NCBI RefSeq assembly: GCF_026913015.1
Contig: NZ_JAPTYD010000003.1
Span: 181,954 to 245,953 of the forward strand
From: Paracoccus benzoatiresistens
Lineage (GTDB): Bacteria > Pseudomonadota > Alphaproteobacteria > Rhodobacterales > Rhodobacteraceae
DNA length: 64,000 nucleotides
Direction: 5' to 3'
The position numbers were made by a program, and so were the translations under genes. Of this stretch, positions 28,853 through 39,600 are shown one piece after another. Position 1 is the first letter of the stretch, and every line of letters starts with the position of its first letter. A model generated the notes under the pieces. The model did not search any database. It was not told the DNA's origin and saw nothing but the letters and a program-made list of their open reading frames with translations.

Positions 28853-30001
28853 TCAGAAGCTGTAGCCGATGCGGACGCCTACGCCCCACAGATGGCTGTC
28901 TTCCATGCGGGCGCGTTCCGCATCCGGCGTGCCGGTTTCGGGCCGCGCATCGCCCAGCTTGCTATAGTTGATGCCCGTGGTGATCTCGATCTGGTCCATC
29001 GTATAGACGGCGGCCAGCGTGATGCCCGTGCGCCCGTTCGTCGGCGCCAGCGGCGAGACGAGGTCGTCGTCGCTTTCCGGCTCATAGACGAACGAGGCCG
29101 AACCGGACCAGTTCTCGGTGAACTTGCGGCCGACGCCGATGGTATAGGTGGTCGTGTCTTCCAGTTCCACCAGCCCGCCTTCGACGCCAAAGCCTGAGGG
29201 CGGGGCCGAGACCAGCGCCTGCGGATCCACCCGGAATTCCGACCAGTTCACCCAGCGGATCGAGCCGAACAGCAGCGTGTCCGGTGCGATGCCGGTCTGT
29301 CCTTCCAGCGTCCAGCTGCGCGGCGTCTTGACCGTCGTCTCGCTGTCCACCCGGCCCAGGACGGTATTTTCCGTGGTATCGAAGTCATGTTCGATCGGCG
29401 AGTTGTAGGTCAGCGAGATCCGCGCCGCGATTTCCGGCACCTCGTAGGCCGCGCCCGCGACCCAACCCAGGCCCCAGGCATTGTCCAGCTTGACGTTATA
29501 GCCCGACAGGGTAATGGCTGGCGGAGGGGGGCCATAGGCCAGACCGCTCAGCGTCACCTCGCCTTCGGCATTCGAGCCGCGCAGACCGCCATGAAGCGAG
29601 AAGTTGTTGTCGAAGCGATAGCGTCCAAGCGCCGTAAAGGTGGTCGAATCGACCCGTGCCAGCGTGCCGCCAAGGACAGGCGAGCCTCCATCGGTCACCG
29701 AGGGATAGCGCACATCGGCCCCGAACGGCTGTTCCATGATGAACGCGCCCGACAGGTTGTCGGTGAACTGGTGCTTGTAGGCCAGACCCACGAACCCATA
29801 GCCCTGCGCCACGTCGCCCGTGTCGAAGCCCAGAATGTCCGTGCCCTCGACCGTCGGATCGACACCGCCGAAGCTCAACTCGGCGTAGTTTCCCTCCTCG
29901 AAAAGCACCGACAACGACTGCGGCGCGCGTTCGATCCCGCCCGCGACGATCGGCGAGGCCGAGATCAGCAGGGCCGCGACGCCCGTCAGGATTTTATTCA
30001 T
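28853..30001 (-). CDS. FadL/OmpP1-family outer-membrane transporter
   Basis: 382 residues. A signal peptide (MNKILTGVAALLISASPIVAGG) is followed by a beta-barrel rich in alternating aromatic strands. It ends WGVGVRIGYSF with the terminal phenylalanine expected of an outer-membrane protein. FadL proteins let long-chain fatty acids or aromatic hydrocarbons diffuse through the outer membrane. GGGAGGAA 5 bases before the ATG fixes the start at 30001. It is a single gene ending in a strong terminator. Substrate cannot be deduced. Confidence 0.85.
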   Translation of the reverse strand: MNKILTGVAALLISASPIVAGGIERAPQSLSVLFEEGNYAELSFGGVDPTVEGTDILGFDTGDVAQGYGFVGLAYKHQFTDNLSGAFIMEQPFGADVRYPSVTDGGSPVLGGTLARVDSTTFTALGRYRFDNNFSLHGGLRGSNAEGEVTLSGLAYGPPPPAITLSGYNVKLDNAWGLGWVAGAAYEVPEIAARISLTYNSPIEHDFDTTENTVLGRVDSETTVKTPRSWTLEGQTGIAPDTLLFGSIRWVNWSEFRVDPQALVSAPPSGFGVEGGLVELEDTTTYTIGVGRKFTENWSGSASFVYEPESDDDLVSPLAPTNGRTGITLAAVYTMDQIEITTGINYSKLGDARPETGTPDAERARMEDSHLWGVGVRIGYSF

Positions 30002-31698
<1,697 letters not shown>

Positions 31699-31879
31699 CC
31701 AATGGTCCGAGCCGCCGTGCCGAAACGGCGGCATATGACCGTTTCCGGGGCGAACGGGGCACGCCCCGGTTCCGCAGCCACTGCTCTCACCCTGTCCCGA
31801 AAGTCGACAAATTCTCTGCCGAAGCGTATGATCCTCAGGGGGCACGGGGGGCGTGTCCCGAGACAGCAGGGAGGGAGTT

Positions 31880-32317
31880 ATGGTCAAGTCTCTGACCTCT
31901 ATGTCCGCGGTGTGTGTTTGCCTCTTTGCAGCCACCGCTGCCTGCGCTGATCCGGCCGACGACGTCACGGCGGCCTATTCGGCCTGGGACGCCGCCTTCG
32001 ACGCAGGGGACGCGAAAGCCGTTGCGGCATTTTACGGGCAGGATGCGATCTTCCTGCCTGCAACGCATGACGTGATCAAGGGACCCGAAGGGGTGGAAAA
32101 GTTCTTCGGCGGCCTTTTCGACATGGGCGTGACGGGGCACAAGCTGGAACTGATCGAAACGCGGGCCGACGACAACCTGCTTGTCGGAACGGCCAAATGG
32201 TCGGCGACCGGCAAGGACGCCCAAGGGGCCGACCAGCCCTGGGGTGGCATTGCGACCCATGTCTTCGAGAAGCAGGCAGATGGCAGCCTCAAGCTGAGCG
32301 TGCATACCTTCAACTGA
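31880..32317 (+). CDS. Secreted SnoaL-like/DUF4440 protein
   Basis: 145 residues. A signal peptide (about 1-24, ending ATAACA) is followed by an NTF2-like cone domain with AYSAWDAAFDAGDAKAVAAF and a pattern like that of calcium/calmodulin-kinase association and SgcJ proteins. Function unknown; such proteins are often small periplasmic binding or stress proteins. A very strong GGAGGGAG lies 4 bases before the ATG at 31880. It is followed by the terminator at 32392-32419. Confidence 0.75.
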   Translation: MVKSLTSMSAVCVCLFAATAACADPADDVTAAYSAWDAAFDAGDAKAVAAFYGQDAIFLPATHDVIKGPEGVEKFFGGLFDMGVTGHKLELIETRADDNLLVGTAKWSATGKDAQGADQPWGGIATHVFEKQADGSLKLSVHTFN

Positions 32318-32391
32318 GTGACGGCAGCGCAGGGGCGGCCTTCATCGCCGGGCGATCCCGCCGCAAGGCCCAACCTGCTGTCGCCGCAGCA

Positions 32392-32421
32392 AAAAGGCCG
32401 GTCGCTGGACCGGCCTTTTCG
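32392..32421. terminator. Bidirectional terminator
   Basis: A perfect 12-bp stem AAAAGGCCGGTC / GACCGGCCTTTT with loop GCTG. The T and A tracts on both sides let it serve the NTF2-like gene (plus) and the FYDLN gene (minus). Confidence 0.9.
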
Positions 32422-32423
32422 TC

Positions 32424-32738
32424 TTATTCCTCGTCGTTGTCGGCGACGTCCGCGATGTCGTCCAGCGACACGTCGCCGTCGTCATCGTCTTCCTCCAGCA
32501 GGTCGTCGTCCAGATCGCCGGCATCGTCGCCCAGATCCTCGTCCTCGTCGACCAGGTCATCGTCTTCGCGAACGGCGGTCTTTTCGGTGACCAGCGTCTT
32601 GCCGCGCGAGTCGGTCAGGCTTTCCAGCGTGAACGTGTTCCCGCAGGCGGGGCAGGTCATCGGATTGGCCTGCAGGTCATAGAACCGCGTTGCACAGTGC
32701 GGGCACAGGCGTTTCGTGCCCCATTCCTCTTTGGGCAT
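32424..32738 (-). CDS. TIGR02300-type FYDLN acid-rich zinc-ribbon protein
   Basis: 104 residues. The N-terminal half has two CPxC knuckles (CPHC about 12-15 and CPAC about 29-32) and the signature TRFYDLQANP. The C-terminal half is almost entirely Asp/Glu (about 58-104). The family is widespread in alphaproteobacteria and has no proven function. An acidic tail plus zinc ribbon suggests interaction with a basic partner or nucleic-acid machinery, which is inference. Confidence 0.88.
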   Translation of the reverse strand: MPKEEWGTKRLCPHCATRFYDLQANPMTCPACGNTFTLESLTDSRGKTLVTEKTAVREDDDLVDEDEDLGDDAGDLDDDLLEEDDDDGDVSLDDIADVADNDEE

Positions 32739-32850
32739 GGCTTTCTCCTTCCGCCGCGTTTAGGGAAATCGGTGGTCCCCCTGCCACAGGTGCCGGGGGG
32801 TGTCAAAGGCTTTTCTGACGGCAATGTACCGGCAGGGCAAGGGCATGGGG

Positions 32851-33549
32851 ATGGCCGAGGCGTTTACCATCGGCAACGGAATGCGGATCACCTGGCGGCG
32901 GTCGGCCCGGGCGCGGCGGATGACGCTGCGGGTGCCGCGCGACGGCGGCCCGGTCGTGCTGACGCTGCCTGCGCATGTGGCGCTGGCGGACGGAGCGGCC
33001 TTTGCCGAGTCGAAGTCACGCTGGCTGCTGCAGGCGTCCGAGCGGCGGCCCGCGCCCAGCATCGTGCGCCATGGGGTCGCCCTGCCGGTTTCGGGGTCGA
33101 TGCTGACCCTTACCCCCGCCGCCGTCCGGGTGGCCGGGATCAAGGGCGAGGCGCTGCTGCTGCCCGCCGCCCGTCGGCCCGCTCCGGTGGTGCAGGCCTT
33201 CCTGAAGCATCTCGCCATGCAGCACCTGCGCGCCGCCTGCGACCGTCATGCGGCGGCGCTTGGCCGTTCCTTCCGGGCCATCGTGCTGCGCGACACGCGG
33301 TCCCGCTGGGGCAGCTGCACCTCCGACGGGCGGCTGATGTTTTCCTGGCGGCTGGCGATGGCGCCGCCTGCGGTGCTTGACTATGTCGCGGCCCATGAGG
33401 TCGCCCACCTGCGGCACATGGACCATTCGCCCCGCTTCTGGGCGGCAGTGGCGGCGCTGATGCCGGATTATGCGCGCCACCGCGACTGGCTGCGGCGGCA
33501 CGGGGCGGATCTGATGGCCTGGCAGTTCCGTGACCCGGCGGGGGATTGA
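32851..33549 (+). CDS. YgjP-type (DUF45) M48-like metallopeptidase
   Basis: 232 residues from the ATG at 32851. The zinc motif HEVAHLRHMDHSPRFW (about 185-200) has HExxH-like spacing (HEVAH), and TRSRWGSCTSDGRLMFSWRL precedes it, as in YgjP/SprT-like peptidases. Earlier in-frame starts at 32800, 32824 and 32845 exist and the choice is uncertain. It ends 32 bp before the GntR gene. Substrate unknown. Confidence 0.82.
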   Translation: MAEAFTIGNGMRITWRRSARARRMTLRVPRDGGPVVLTLPAHVALADGAAFAESKSRWLLQASERRPAPSIVRHGVALPVSGSMLTLTPAAVRVAGIKGEALLLPAARRPAPVVQAFLKHLAMQHLRAACDRHAAALGRSFRAIVLRDTRSRWGSCTSDGRLMFSWRLAMAPPAVLDYVAAHEVAHLRHMDHSPRFWAAVAALMPDYARHRDWLRRHGADLMAWQFRDPAGD

Positions 33550-33560
33550 CGCGCCGAGTA

Positions 33561-33574
33561 TTTGTGATCACAAA
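33561..33574. promoter_or_regulatory. Palindromic operator directly before the GntR gene
   Basis: TTTGTGATCACAAA is a perfect 14-bp palindrome ending 7 bp before the ATG at 33582. It fits the TNGT...ACNA pattern of FCD-type GntR operators, so autorepression by the adjacent regulator is likely. Confidence 0.55.
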
Positions 33575-33581
33575 GCAGGCC

Positions 33582-34229
33582 ATGAACGCGCCCGCACGCC
33601 CGACCGATCCTTCCGCCCACGAGAAGCTGTATCGCAACCTGCGCAGCCGGATCATGCTGGGCGAACTGCCGCCGGGCAAGGCGCTGACCCTGCGCGGCAT
33701 CGCCCGCGAATACCACCTGTCGATGACCCCGGCACGCGAGGCCGTGCGCCGCCTGGTGGCCGAAGGGGCGCTGACCCTGTCAGCCTCGGGCCGCGTGACC
33801 ACGCCTGCGCTGTCGGACGACCGGATCGAGGAACTGGCCGCCCTGCGCGCCCTGATCGAGCCGGAACTGGCGGCCCGCGCCCTTCCACGCGCGCATTTCG
33901 CGCTGATCGACCGGCTGGCGCAGATGAACGCGCGGATCGCGGACGCGGTCGAGAACCATGACGCGGTCGGCTATATCCGCTGCAACCTGGAATTCCACCG
34001 GATGCTGTATCTGCGCGCGCAGGCCCCGGCGATGCTGGCCATGCTGGAAACGATCTGGCTGCAGTTGGGCCCGACGATGCGGGCGCTTTATGGCCGGGTG
34101 AAGCGGAACGAGCCGCCGCGCCATCACCGGATGATCCTGGCCGCGCTGCGGGCGGGGGACGAACCCGCCCTGCGGCTGGCCGTGCGCGCCGATGTCACGC
34201 ACGGGCTGCGTCACTTGACCTCGGGTTAG
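33582..34229 (+). CDS. GntR-family (FCD) transcriptional regulator
   Basis: 215 residues. An N-terminal winged helix (about 15-75, LRGIAREYHLSMTPAREAVRRLV) is followed by an all-helical FCD ligand domain with the metal-site pattern DxxxH-like residues (NLEFHRMLY, about 128; HHRMILAAL, about 184). The start follows the palindrome at 33561-33574. Its stop codon overlaps that of the convergent lipoprotein gene. The regulated pathway is not evident from neighbours. Confidence 0.85.
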   Translation: MNAPARPTDPSAHEKLYRNLRSRIMLGELPPGKALTLRGIAREYHLSMTPAREAVRRLVAEGALTLSASGRVTTPALSDDRIEELAALRALIEPELAARALPRAHFALIDRLAQMNARIADAVENHDAVGYIRCNLEFHRMLYLRAQAPAMLAMLETIWLQLGPTMRALYGRVKRNEPPRHHRMILAALRAGDEPALRLAVRADVTHGLRHLTSG

Positions 34230-34873
34230 CCCATCTGCGGCATCTGGGGCATCTGCGGCAGGCCCATGCCGCCGAAGCCCAGCGTCGGGATCTCGGACGG
34301 AATGACGCGGGTGTATTTCGTGCCCTCGATGGATGCGCCCGCCATCAGCCCCGCCTGGCCGAAGATCATCGCGACCACCGGCAGTTGCGCGGTGATGGTG
34401 TCGGCGCCAAGCGCCATGCCGCCCTGGGGGATCGCGTAGAAGGCATTGGCCCCGGCCAGCCAGCCGGGCGACGCGCGGAACGACGACAGCGCGGCATCCG
34501 TCTGGAAGATCAGCACATGCGCATATTGCTGCGCGCCTGCCTGGAAACCCACCGTCGCGCGGGTCGCGGAATAGTAATCCACCGTCGCCCCGCCGATCCG
34601 CAGCGCGCCCTGGCCATAGGCGCCACCCACGCCAAGCGCGGCCTCGGTCATCAGGGGCATGTACAGCACGCCGCGCGCGTTCTGCACCAGCGACTGCGCG
34701 GACGGATAGTTCTGGATCAGATACTGATGCGTCGCATCGACCCGCGCATCAAGCTGCGCGCCCGCATTGGTGCCGACCGCGTTGCTGCAGCCCGCCAAGG
34801 CCAGGGCGGCGGTCCCGGCCGCGCCCTTCAGCACCATGCGACGGCCGACCCTGGCCTGAAAATCTCTGCTCAT
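34226..34873 (-). CDS. Tat-exported SYLF/YSC84-domain lipoprotein
   Basis: 215 residues. The N-terminus has a twin-arginine pattern RRMVLKG and a lipobox LAGC (about 29), so it should be exported folded and lipidated. The remainder is a YSC84/SYLF domain (about 60-200; GVLYMPLMTEAALGVGGAYG, QTDAAL), a family that binds phospholipid in eukaryotes. The C-terminus is a short QMPQMPQMG repeat. ATG at 34873 preferred to an adjacent GTG. Role in the bacterium unknown. Confidence 0.8.
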   Translation of the reverse strand: MSRDFQARVGRRMVLKGAAGTAALALAGCSNAVGTNAGAQLDARVDATHQYLIQNYPSAQSLVQNARGVLYMPLMTEAALGVGGAYGQGALRIGGATVDYYSATRATVGFQAGAQQYAHVLIFQTDAALSSFRASPGWLAGANAFYAIPQGGMALGADTITAQLPVVAMIFGQAGLMAGASIEGTKYTRVIPSEIPTLGFGGMGLPQMPQMPQMG

Positions 34874-34988
34874 CACTTGCCCCGCTTTTGTCGCGCCGGA
34901 TGACCCGGCATTTTGGGGCGGATGTTAGGAGATTTCGGGCGATCTGTCACCCGCCCCGCAAGGGCCCGGGCGACAGACCGCCTGCCCG

Positions 34989-35993
34989 TCAGGCGCGCGC
35001 CGCGATCGCCTCGGCCACCAGCGGCGCGAAATAGGTGAGGATCCCGTCGCAGCCCGCGCGGCGGAAGCACAGCAGGCTTTCGAACATCGCGTCCCGCGAC
35101 AGCCAGCCGTTGCGGATCGCGCCCTCCAGCATCGCGTATTCGCCGCTGACCTGATAGGCGAAGGTGGGCGCGCCGAACTGGTCCTTAACCGCGCGGCAGA
35201 TGTCCAGATAGGGCATGCCCGGCTTGACCATGACCATGTCCGCGCCCTCGGCCAGGTCGCGGGCGACGCAGCGGATCGCCTCTCCGCGGTTGGCGGGGTT
35301 GACCTGGTAGGTCTTCTTGTCGCCCACCAGCCGCCCCGAGGCGCCGACCGCGTCCCGGAACGGGCCATAGAAGCTGGAGGCGAACTTGGCCGCATAGGAC
35401 AGGATCGCCGTGTGCTTGTGTCCCGCCTTTTCCAGCGCCGCCCGCAGCGCGCCGATGCGCCCGTCCATCATGTCGCTGGGGCCCAGGATGTCCGCCCCGC
35501 TTTCCGCCTGGACCAGGGCCATGCGGACCAGGGCCTCGACCGTCTCGTCGTTCAGGATCTCGCCGTTCACGACGATGCCGTCGTGGCCATTGGCGTTATA
35601 GGGGTCCAGCGCGATGTCCGTCATCACCGCCAGTTCCGGCACGGTTTCCTTGACAGCCCGGATGGCGCGGTTGCCGATATTGTCGGGGTCCCATGCGCGT
35701 TCGCAGGTTTCGGTCTTAAGATCCTGGTCCGAATGGGGAAAGATGCAGATGGCCGGGATGTTCAGTGTTGCGGCCCGTTCCGCCGCGCGGCGCGCACCGT
35801 CCAGCGTCAGGCGCTCGACGCCGGGCATGGACCCGATCTCGCCCTCGGCCCCCGGAACCTCGGTCACGAAGATCGGCCAGATCAGGTTCGCGGGCGTCAC
35901 GTCGCATTCCGACACCATGGCGCGGATCGCGGGCGTGCGGCGCAGGCGGCGCAGCCGCGAGGCGGGGAAGGGGGCGATGGTCGGCGTCGGCAT
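34989..35993 (-). CDS. hemB: Delta-aminolevulinic acid dehydratase (porphobilinogen synthase)
   Basis: 334 residues. Both Schiff-base lysines are visible (SYAAKFASSFYG, about 200, and VMVKPGMPYLD, about 255). The zinc-cysteine segment is replaced by DIALDPYNANGHDG, so this is the cysteine-free type independent of catalytic zinc, as in Rhodobacter. It condenses two aminolevulinate molecules to porphobilinogen in tetrapyrrole synthesis. AAGGAG 6 bases before the ATG at 35993 fixes the start; upstream in-frame codons lack family similarity. Confidence 0.94.
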   Translation of the reverse strand: MPTPTIAPFPASRLRRLRRTPAIRAMVSECDVTPANLIWPIFVTEVPGAEGEIGSMPGVERLTLDGARRAAERAATLNIPAICIFPHSDQDLKTETCERAWDPDNIGNRAIRAVKETVPELAVMTDIALDPYNANGHDGIVVNGEILNDETVEALVRMALVQAESGADILGPSDMMDGRIGALRAALEKAGHKHTAILSYAAKFASSFYGPFRDAVGASGRLVGDKKTYQVNPANRGEAIRCVARDLAEGADMVMVKPGMPYLDICRAVKDQFGAPTFAYQVSGEYAMLEGAIRNGWLSRDAMFESLLCFRRAGCDGILTYFAPLVAEAIAARA

Positions 35994-36084
35994 GGCAGGC
36001 TCCTTCATGTCCGGGCGAGGGACGGCTTTTCCTTTGCCCGTCACCGTTCTAAGGTCGCCCGCGACCAAGGACAAGGAAGCCCGC

Positions 36085-36657
36085 GTGCCTCAATTCGACA
36101 GCCTGATCGGCTTTCTGGACAGCAGGTCCTTTGGCACGGTCTGGTATTGGCTCGTGGTGATCGGCACCTGGTCCGTGGCCGGCCGCAGCGTGATCGGCGT
36201 CCCGACCGAGATCGTCAGCCGCGCCCGCATGGCGGTCAAGGCGGGCGAGGGCGAATCCCCCGCCATGCTGCACCTGCTGGATTGGTTGTCGCTGCTGCTG
36301 CCACGCTGGCGGCTTGGCGCGCGCGAGGGGGCGGTTTTCCTGGGGCTGACAGGGTTCGTGCTGACCTCCCTGGCGATCCTGGGCATCGGCTATGCGCTGG
36401 AACTGGCGTTGGCGGCCTTCCTGCTGCTTCTGCCCTTCGCGATCCTGTTCTGGATGCGCGTGACCCTGGCCCGCCGCCTGCTGCCGCTGCTGGAGGCCGC
36501 CGAGCAGGGGGCGCAGCCGATCCCCAAGGCCGCGGCCGAGGCCGTGCGGCGCATGGTCATCCATCGGCGGCTGGTCACGGCGCTGTCCATGGCGGCGGTG
36601 GCCGTCACGGCGATGTGGGGGGCGCTGTGGTCCCTGGTTCATCCCTACGGCTTCTGA
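36085..36657 (+). CDS. Membrane protein of the family annotated as SufBCD-complex component
   Basis: 190 residues with three to four hydrophobic segments (about 17-33, 78-120, 160-180). The opening LIGFLDSRSFGTVWYWLVV and GVPTEIVSRAR match a Rhodobacterales-specific family usually labelled component of SufBCD complex, a label with little evidence. The start is GTG at 36085 after AAGGAAG; an ORF extends upstream but overlaps the hemB leader. It precedes mfd by 36 bp. Confidence 0.6.
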   Translation: MPQFDSLIGFLDSRSFGTVWYWLVVIGTWSVAGRSVIGVPTEIVSRARMAVKAGEGESPAMLHLLDWLSLLLPRWRLGAREGAVFLGLTGFVLTSLAILGIGYALELALAAFLLLLPFAILFWMRVTLARRLLPLLEAAEQGAQPIPKAAAEAVRRMVIHRRLVTALSMAAVAVTAMWGALWSLVHPYGF

Positions 36658-36693
36658 ACTTGACTCCGCCGCGTGGCGCTTTACCTGACCCCC

Positions 36694-39600
36694 ATGGCCG
36701 AACACCTTATTCTTTCCGGCGCGCCCGAAGGCTATGACGCCGCCCTGATCGCGCGCGAGGCCGCGCGTGGCGCCCCCGTGATCCACATCGCCCGCGACGA
36801 CCGTCGCATGGCCGCAATGCGCGCGGCGCTGGCCTTCATGGCGCCGGACCTTGCGGTGCTGGATTTCCCGGCATGGGATACGACGCCCTATGACCGCGTC
36901 TCTCCCTCGCCCGACATCCAGGCCGCGCGCATGGCGACGCTGGCCGGGCTGGCGCAGGGGGCGGTCAAGGGGCCCTTCGTGCTGCTGACCACGCTGAACG
37001 CCGTGCTGCAGCGGGTGCCCGCGCGCAATCTGGTCGCCGACGCGAGCTTCGTCGCCCGCGTGGGCGATCGCATCAACGAAGGCGCGCTTCGCGATTTCCT
37101 GGTCCGGATGGGCTTTTCGCAATCGCCCACCGTGACGGAGCCGGGCGACTATGCCGTGCGGGGCGGCATCATCGACATCTTCCCGCCGGGCGAATCCGGT
37201 CCCGTGCGGCTGGATCTGTTCGGCGACGTGCTGGACGGCGCGCGCAGGTTTGACACCGAAACGCAGCGCACCACCGAAAAGCTGTCGCGGATCGAGCTTG
37301 CGCCCATGTCCGAGGTGATCCTGGACGAGGACGCGATCACCCGCTTTCGCCAGAACTACCGCACGGAATATGGCGGCGGCACGAACGACCCACTTTATGA
37401 AAGCGTCAGCACGGGCCGCAAGACGGCGGGGATGGAACACTGGCTGCCCTGGTTCCACGACCGGATGGAAAGCCTGTTCGACTATCTGCCCGGCGCCTCG
37501 GTGGCGCTGGACGACCATGTGGGGCAGGTGATCGACGCCCGGCGCGGCATGATCCGCGAACAGTTCGAGGCGCGCCGCGCCGCAATGGCCGCCAAGGGCC
37601 GCAGCGACACGGTCTACAAGCCCGTGCCGCCCGACCGTATGTTCCCGGCCGAGGACGAGTGGAACGACTGGCTGTCGCGCCACCGCACGCTGCGCTTGAC
37701 GGTCCTACCGCAGCCGCCGGGGCCGGGGGTGCTGGATGCGGGTGGACGCGTCGGGCGCAACTTCGCGCCGGAACGGCAGGCTGAAAGCATCAACCTGTTC
37801 AAAGCCTTGGCCGACCATGTGAAGGCCCTTTCCAAGGATCACCGGGTTGTGATCGCAAGCTTCTCGGACGGGGCGCGGGAGCGCCTGTCGGGCCTTCTGG
37901 CCGATGAAGGGATGACGGGCAGCAAGGCCATCGGCGACATCCGCGAACTGGCCGACAAGCCCGGCACGGTCGGCCTTGCGGTCTGGCCGCTGGACGAAGG
38001 CTTCGTCGCCGACGGGCAGGCGCTTGGCAAGCTGGCCGTGATTTCGGAACAGGACGTGCTGGGCGACCGGCTGATCCGGGGGGCGAAGAAGAAGCGCCGG
38101 GCCGACAATTTCCTGAAGGACACCACCAGCCTGTCGCCGGGCGATCTGGTTGTCCATGTCGAGCACGGCATCGGTCGCTATACAGGCCTTGAGACGATCA
38201 AGGCCATGGGCGTTCCGCATGACTGCGTGGCGCTGGAATATGCGGGCGGGGATCGCCTTTACCTGCCGGTCGAGAATATCGAGCTGCTCAGCCGCTACGG
38301 GCACGAGGAAGGCCTGCTGGACCGGCTTGGCGGCGGGGCCTGGCAGGCGCGGAAAGCCCGCCTCAAGGAACGCATCAAGCTGATCGCCGACAAGCTGATG
38401 CGGGTCGCCGCCGAACGCCTGCTGCGCGCGGCCCCGGTGCTGGAGCCGGAGGATCACGATTGGCAGGCATTCGCCGCCCGCTTCCCCTACAGCGAGACCG
38501 ACGACCAGTTGTCCGCCATCGACGACGTGGTCGAGGATCTCTCCGCCGGCCGCCCGATGGACCGGCTGATCGTGGGCGACGTGGGCTTCGGCAAGACCGA
38601 GGTCGCGATGCGCGCGGCCTTCATCGCCGCCAGCCAGGGGATGCAGGTCGCGGTCGTTGCGCCCACCACGCTGCTGGCGCGGCAGCATTTCAAGACCTTC
38701 GCCGAACGCTTCCGCGGCACGGCGATCTGCGTGCGGCCGCTGTCGCGCTTTGTCAGCGCGAAGGATGCGGCCAAAACGCGCGAGGGGCTGTCCGACGGCA
38801 CGGTCGATATTGTCGTCGGCACCCATGCGGTGCTGGCCAAGGGGGTCCGGTTCAAGAACCTCGGCCTGCTGATCATCGACGAGGAGCAGCATTTCGGCGT
38901 GGCCCACAAGGAACGCCTGAAGGAGTTGCGCAGCGACATCCATGTCCTGACGCTGACCGCCACCCCCATCCCGCGCACGCTGCAACTGTCCCTGACCGGC
39001 GTGCGCGACCTGTCGGTGATCGGCACGCCGCCGGTGGACCGCCTGTCGATCCGCACCTATGTCAGCGAATTCGACAGCGTGACCGTCCGAGAGGCCCTGC
39101 TTCGAGAGAAATATCGGGGTGGGCAAAGCTTCTTCGTCGTCCCGCGCCTGACCGACCTGCCGGAAGTCGAGCACTGGCTGCAGGAAAACATGCCCGAGGT
39201 CAGCTATGTCGTCGCCCACGGCCAGCTTGCGGCGGGCGATCTGGACCAGCGGATGAATGCCTTCTACGACGGCAGCCATGACGTGCTGCTGGCCACGACC
39301 ATCGTGGAAAGCGGCCTGGACATCCCGACCGCCAACACGATGATCGTCTGGCGCGCCGACATGTTCGGGCTGGCGCAGCTTTACCAGATCCGGGGGCGCG
39401 TGGGCCGTTCCAAGACCCGGGCCTATTGCTATCTGACCACCAAGCCGCGCCAGCCGCTGACGCCGCAGGCCATGCGCCGGCTGAAGTTCCTGGGGTCGAT
39501 CGACGGGCTCGGCGCGGGCTTCAACCTCGCCAGCCAGGATCTGGACCTGCGCGGGGCCGGCAACCTGCTGGGCGAGGAGCAGTCGGGCCATATCAAGGAG

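Noticed and set aside
35614..36084. Upstream extension of the SufBCD-component-like gene
   Set aside because: It runs antisense through hemB and has no family similarity. The GTG at 36085 has a ribosome site.
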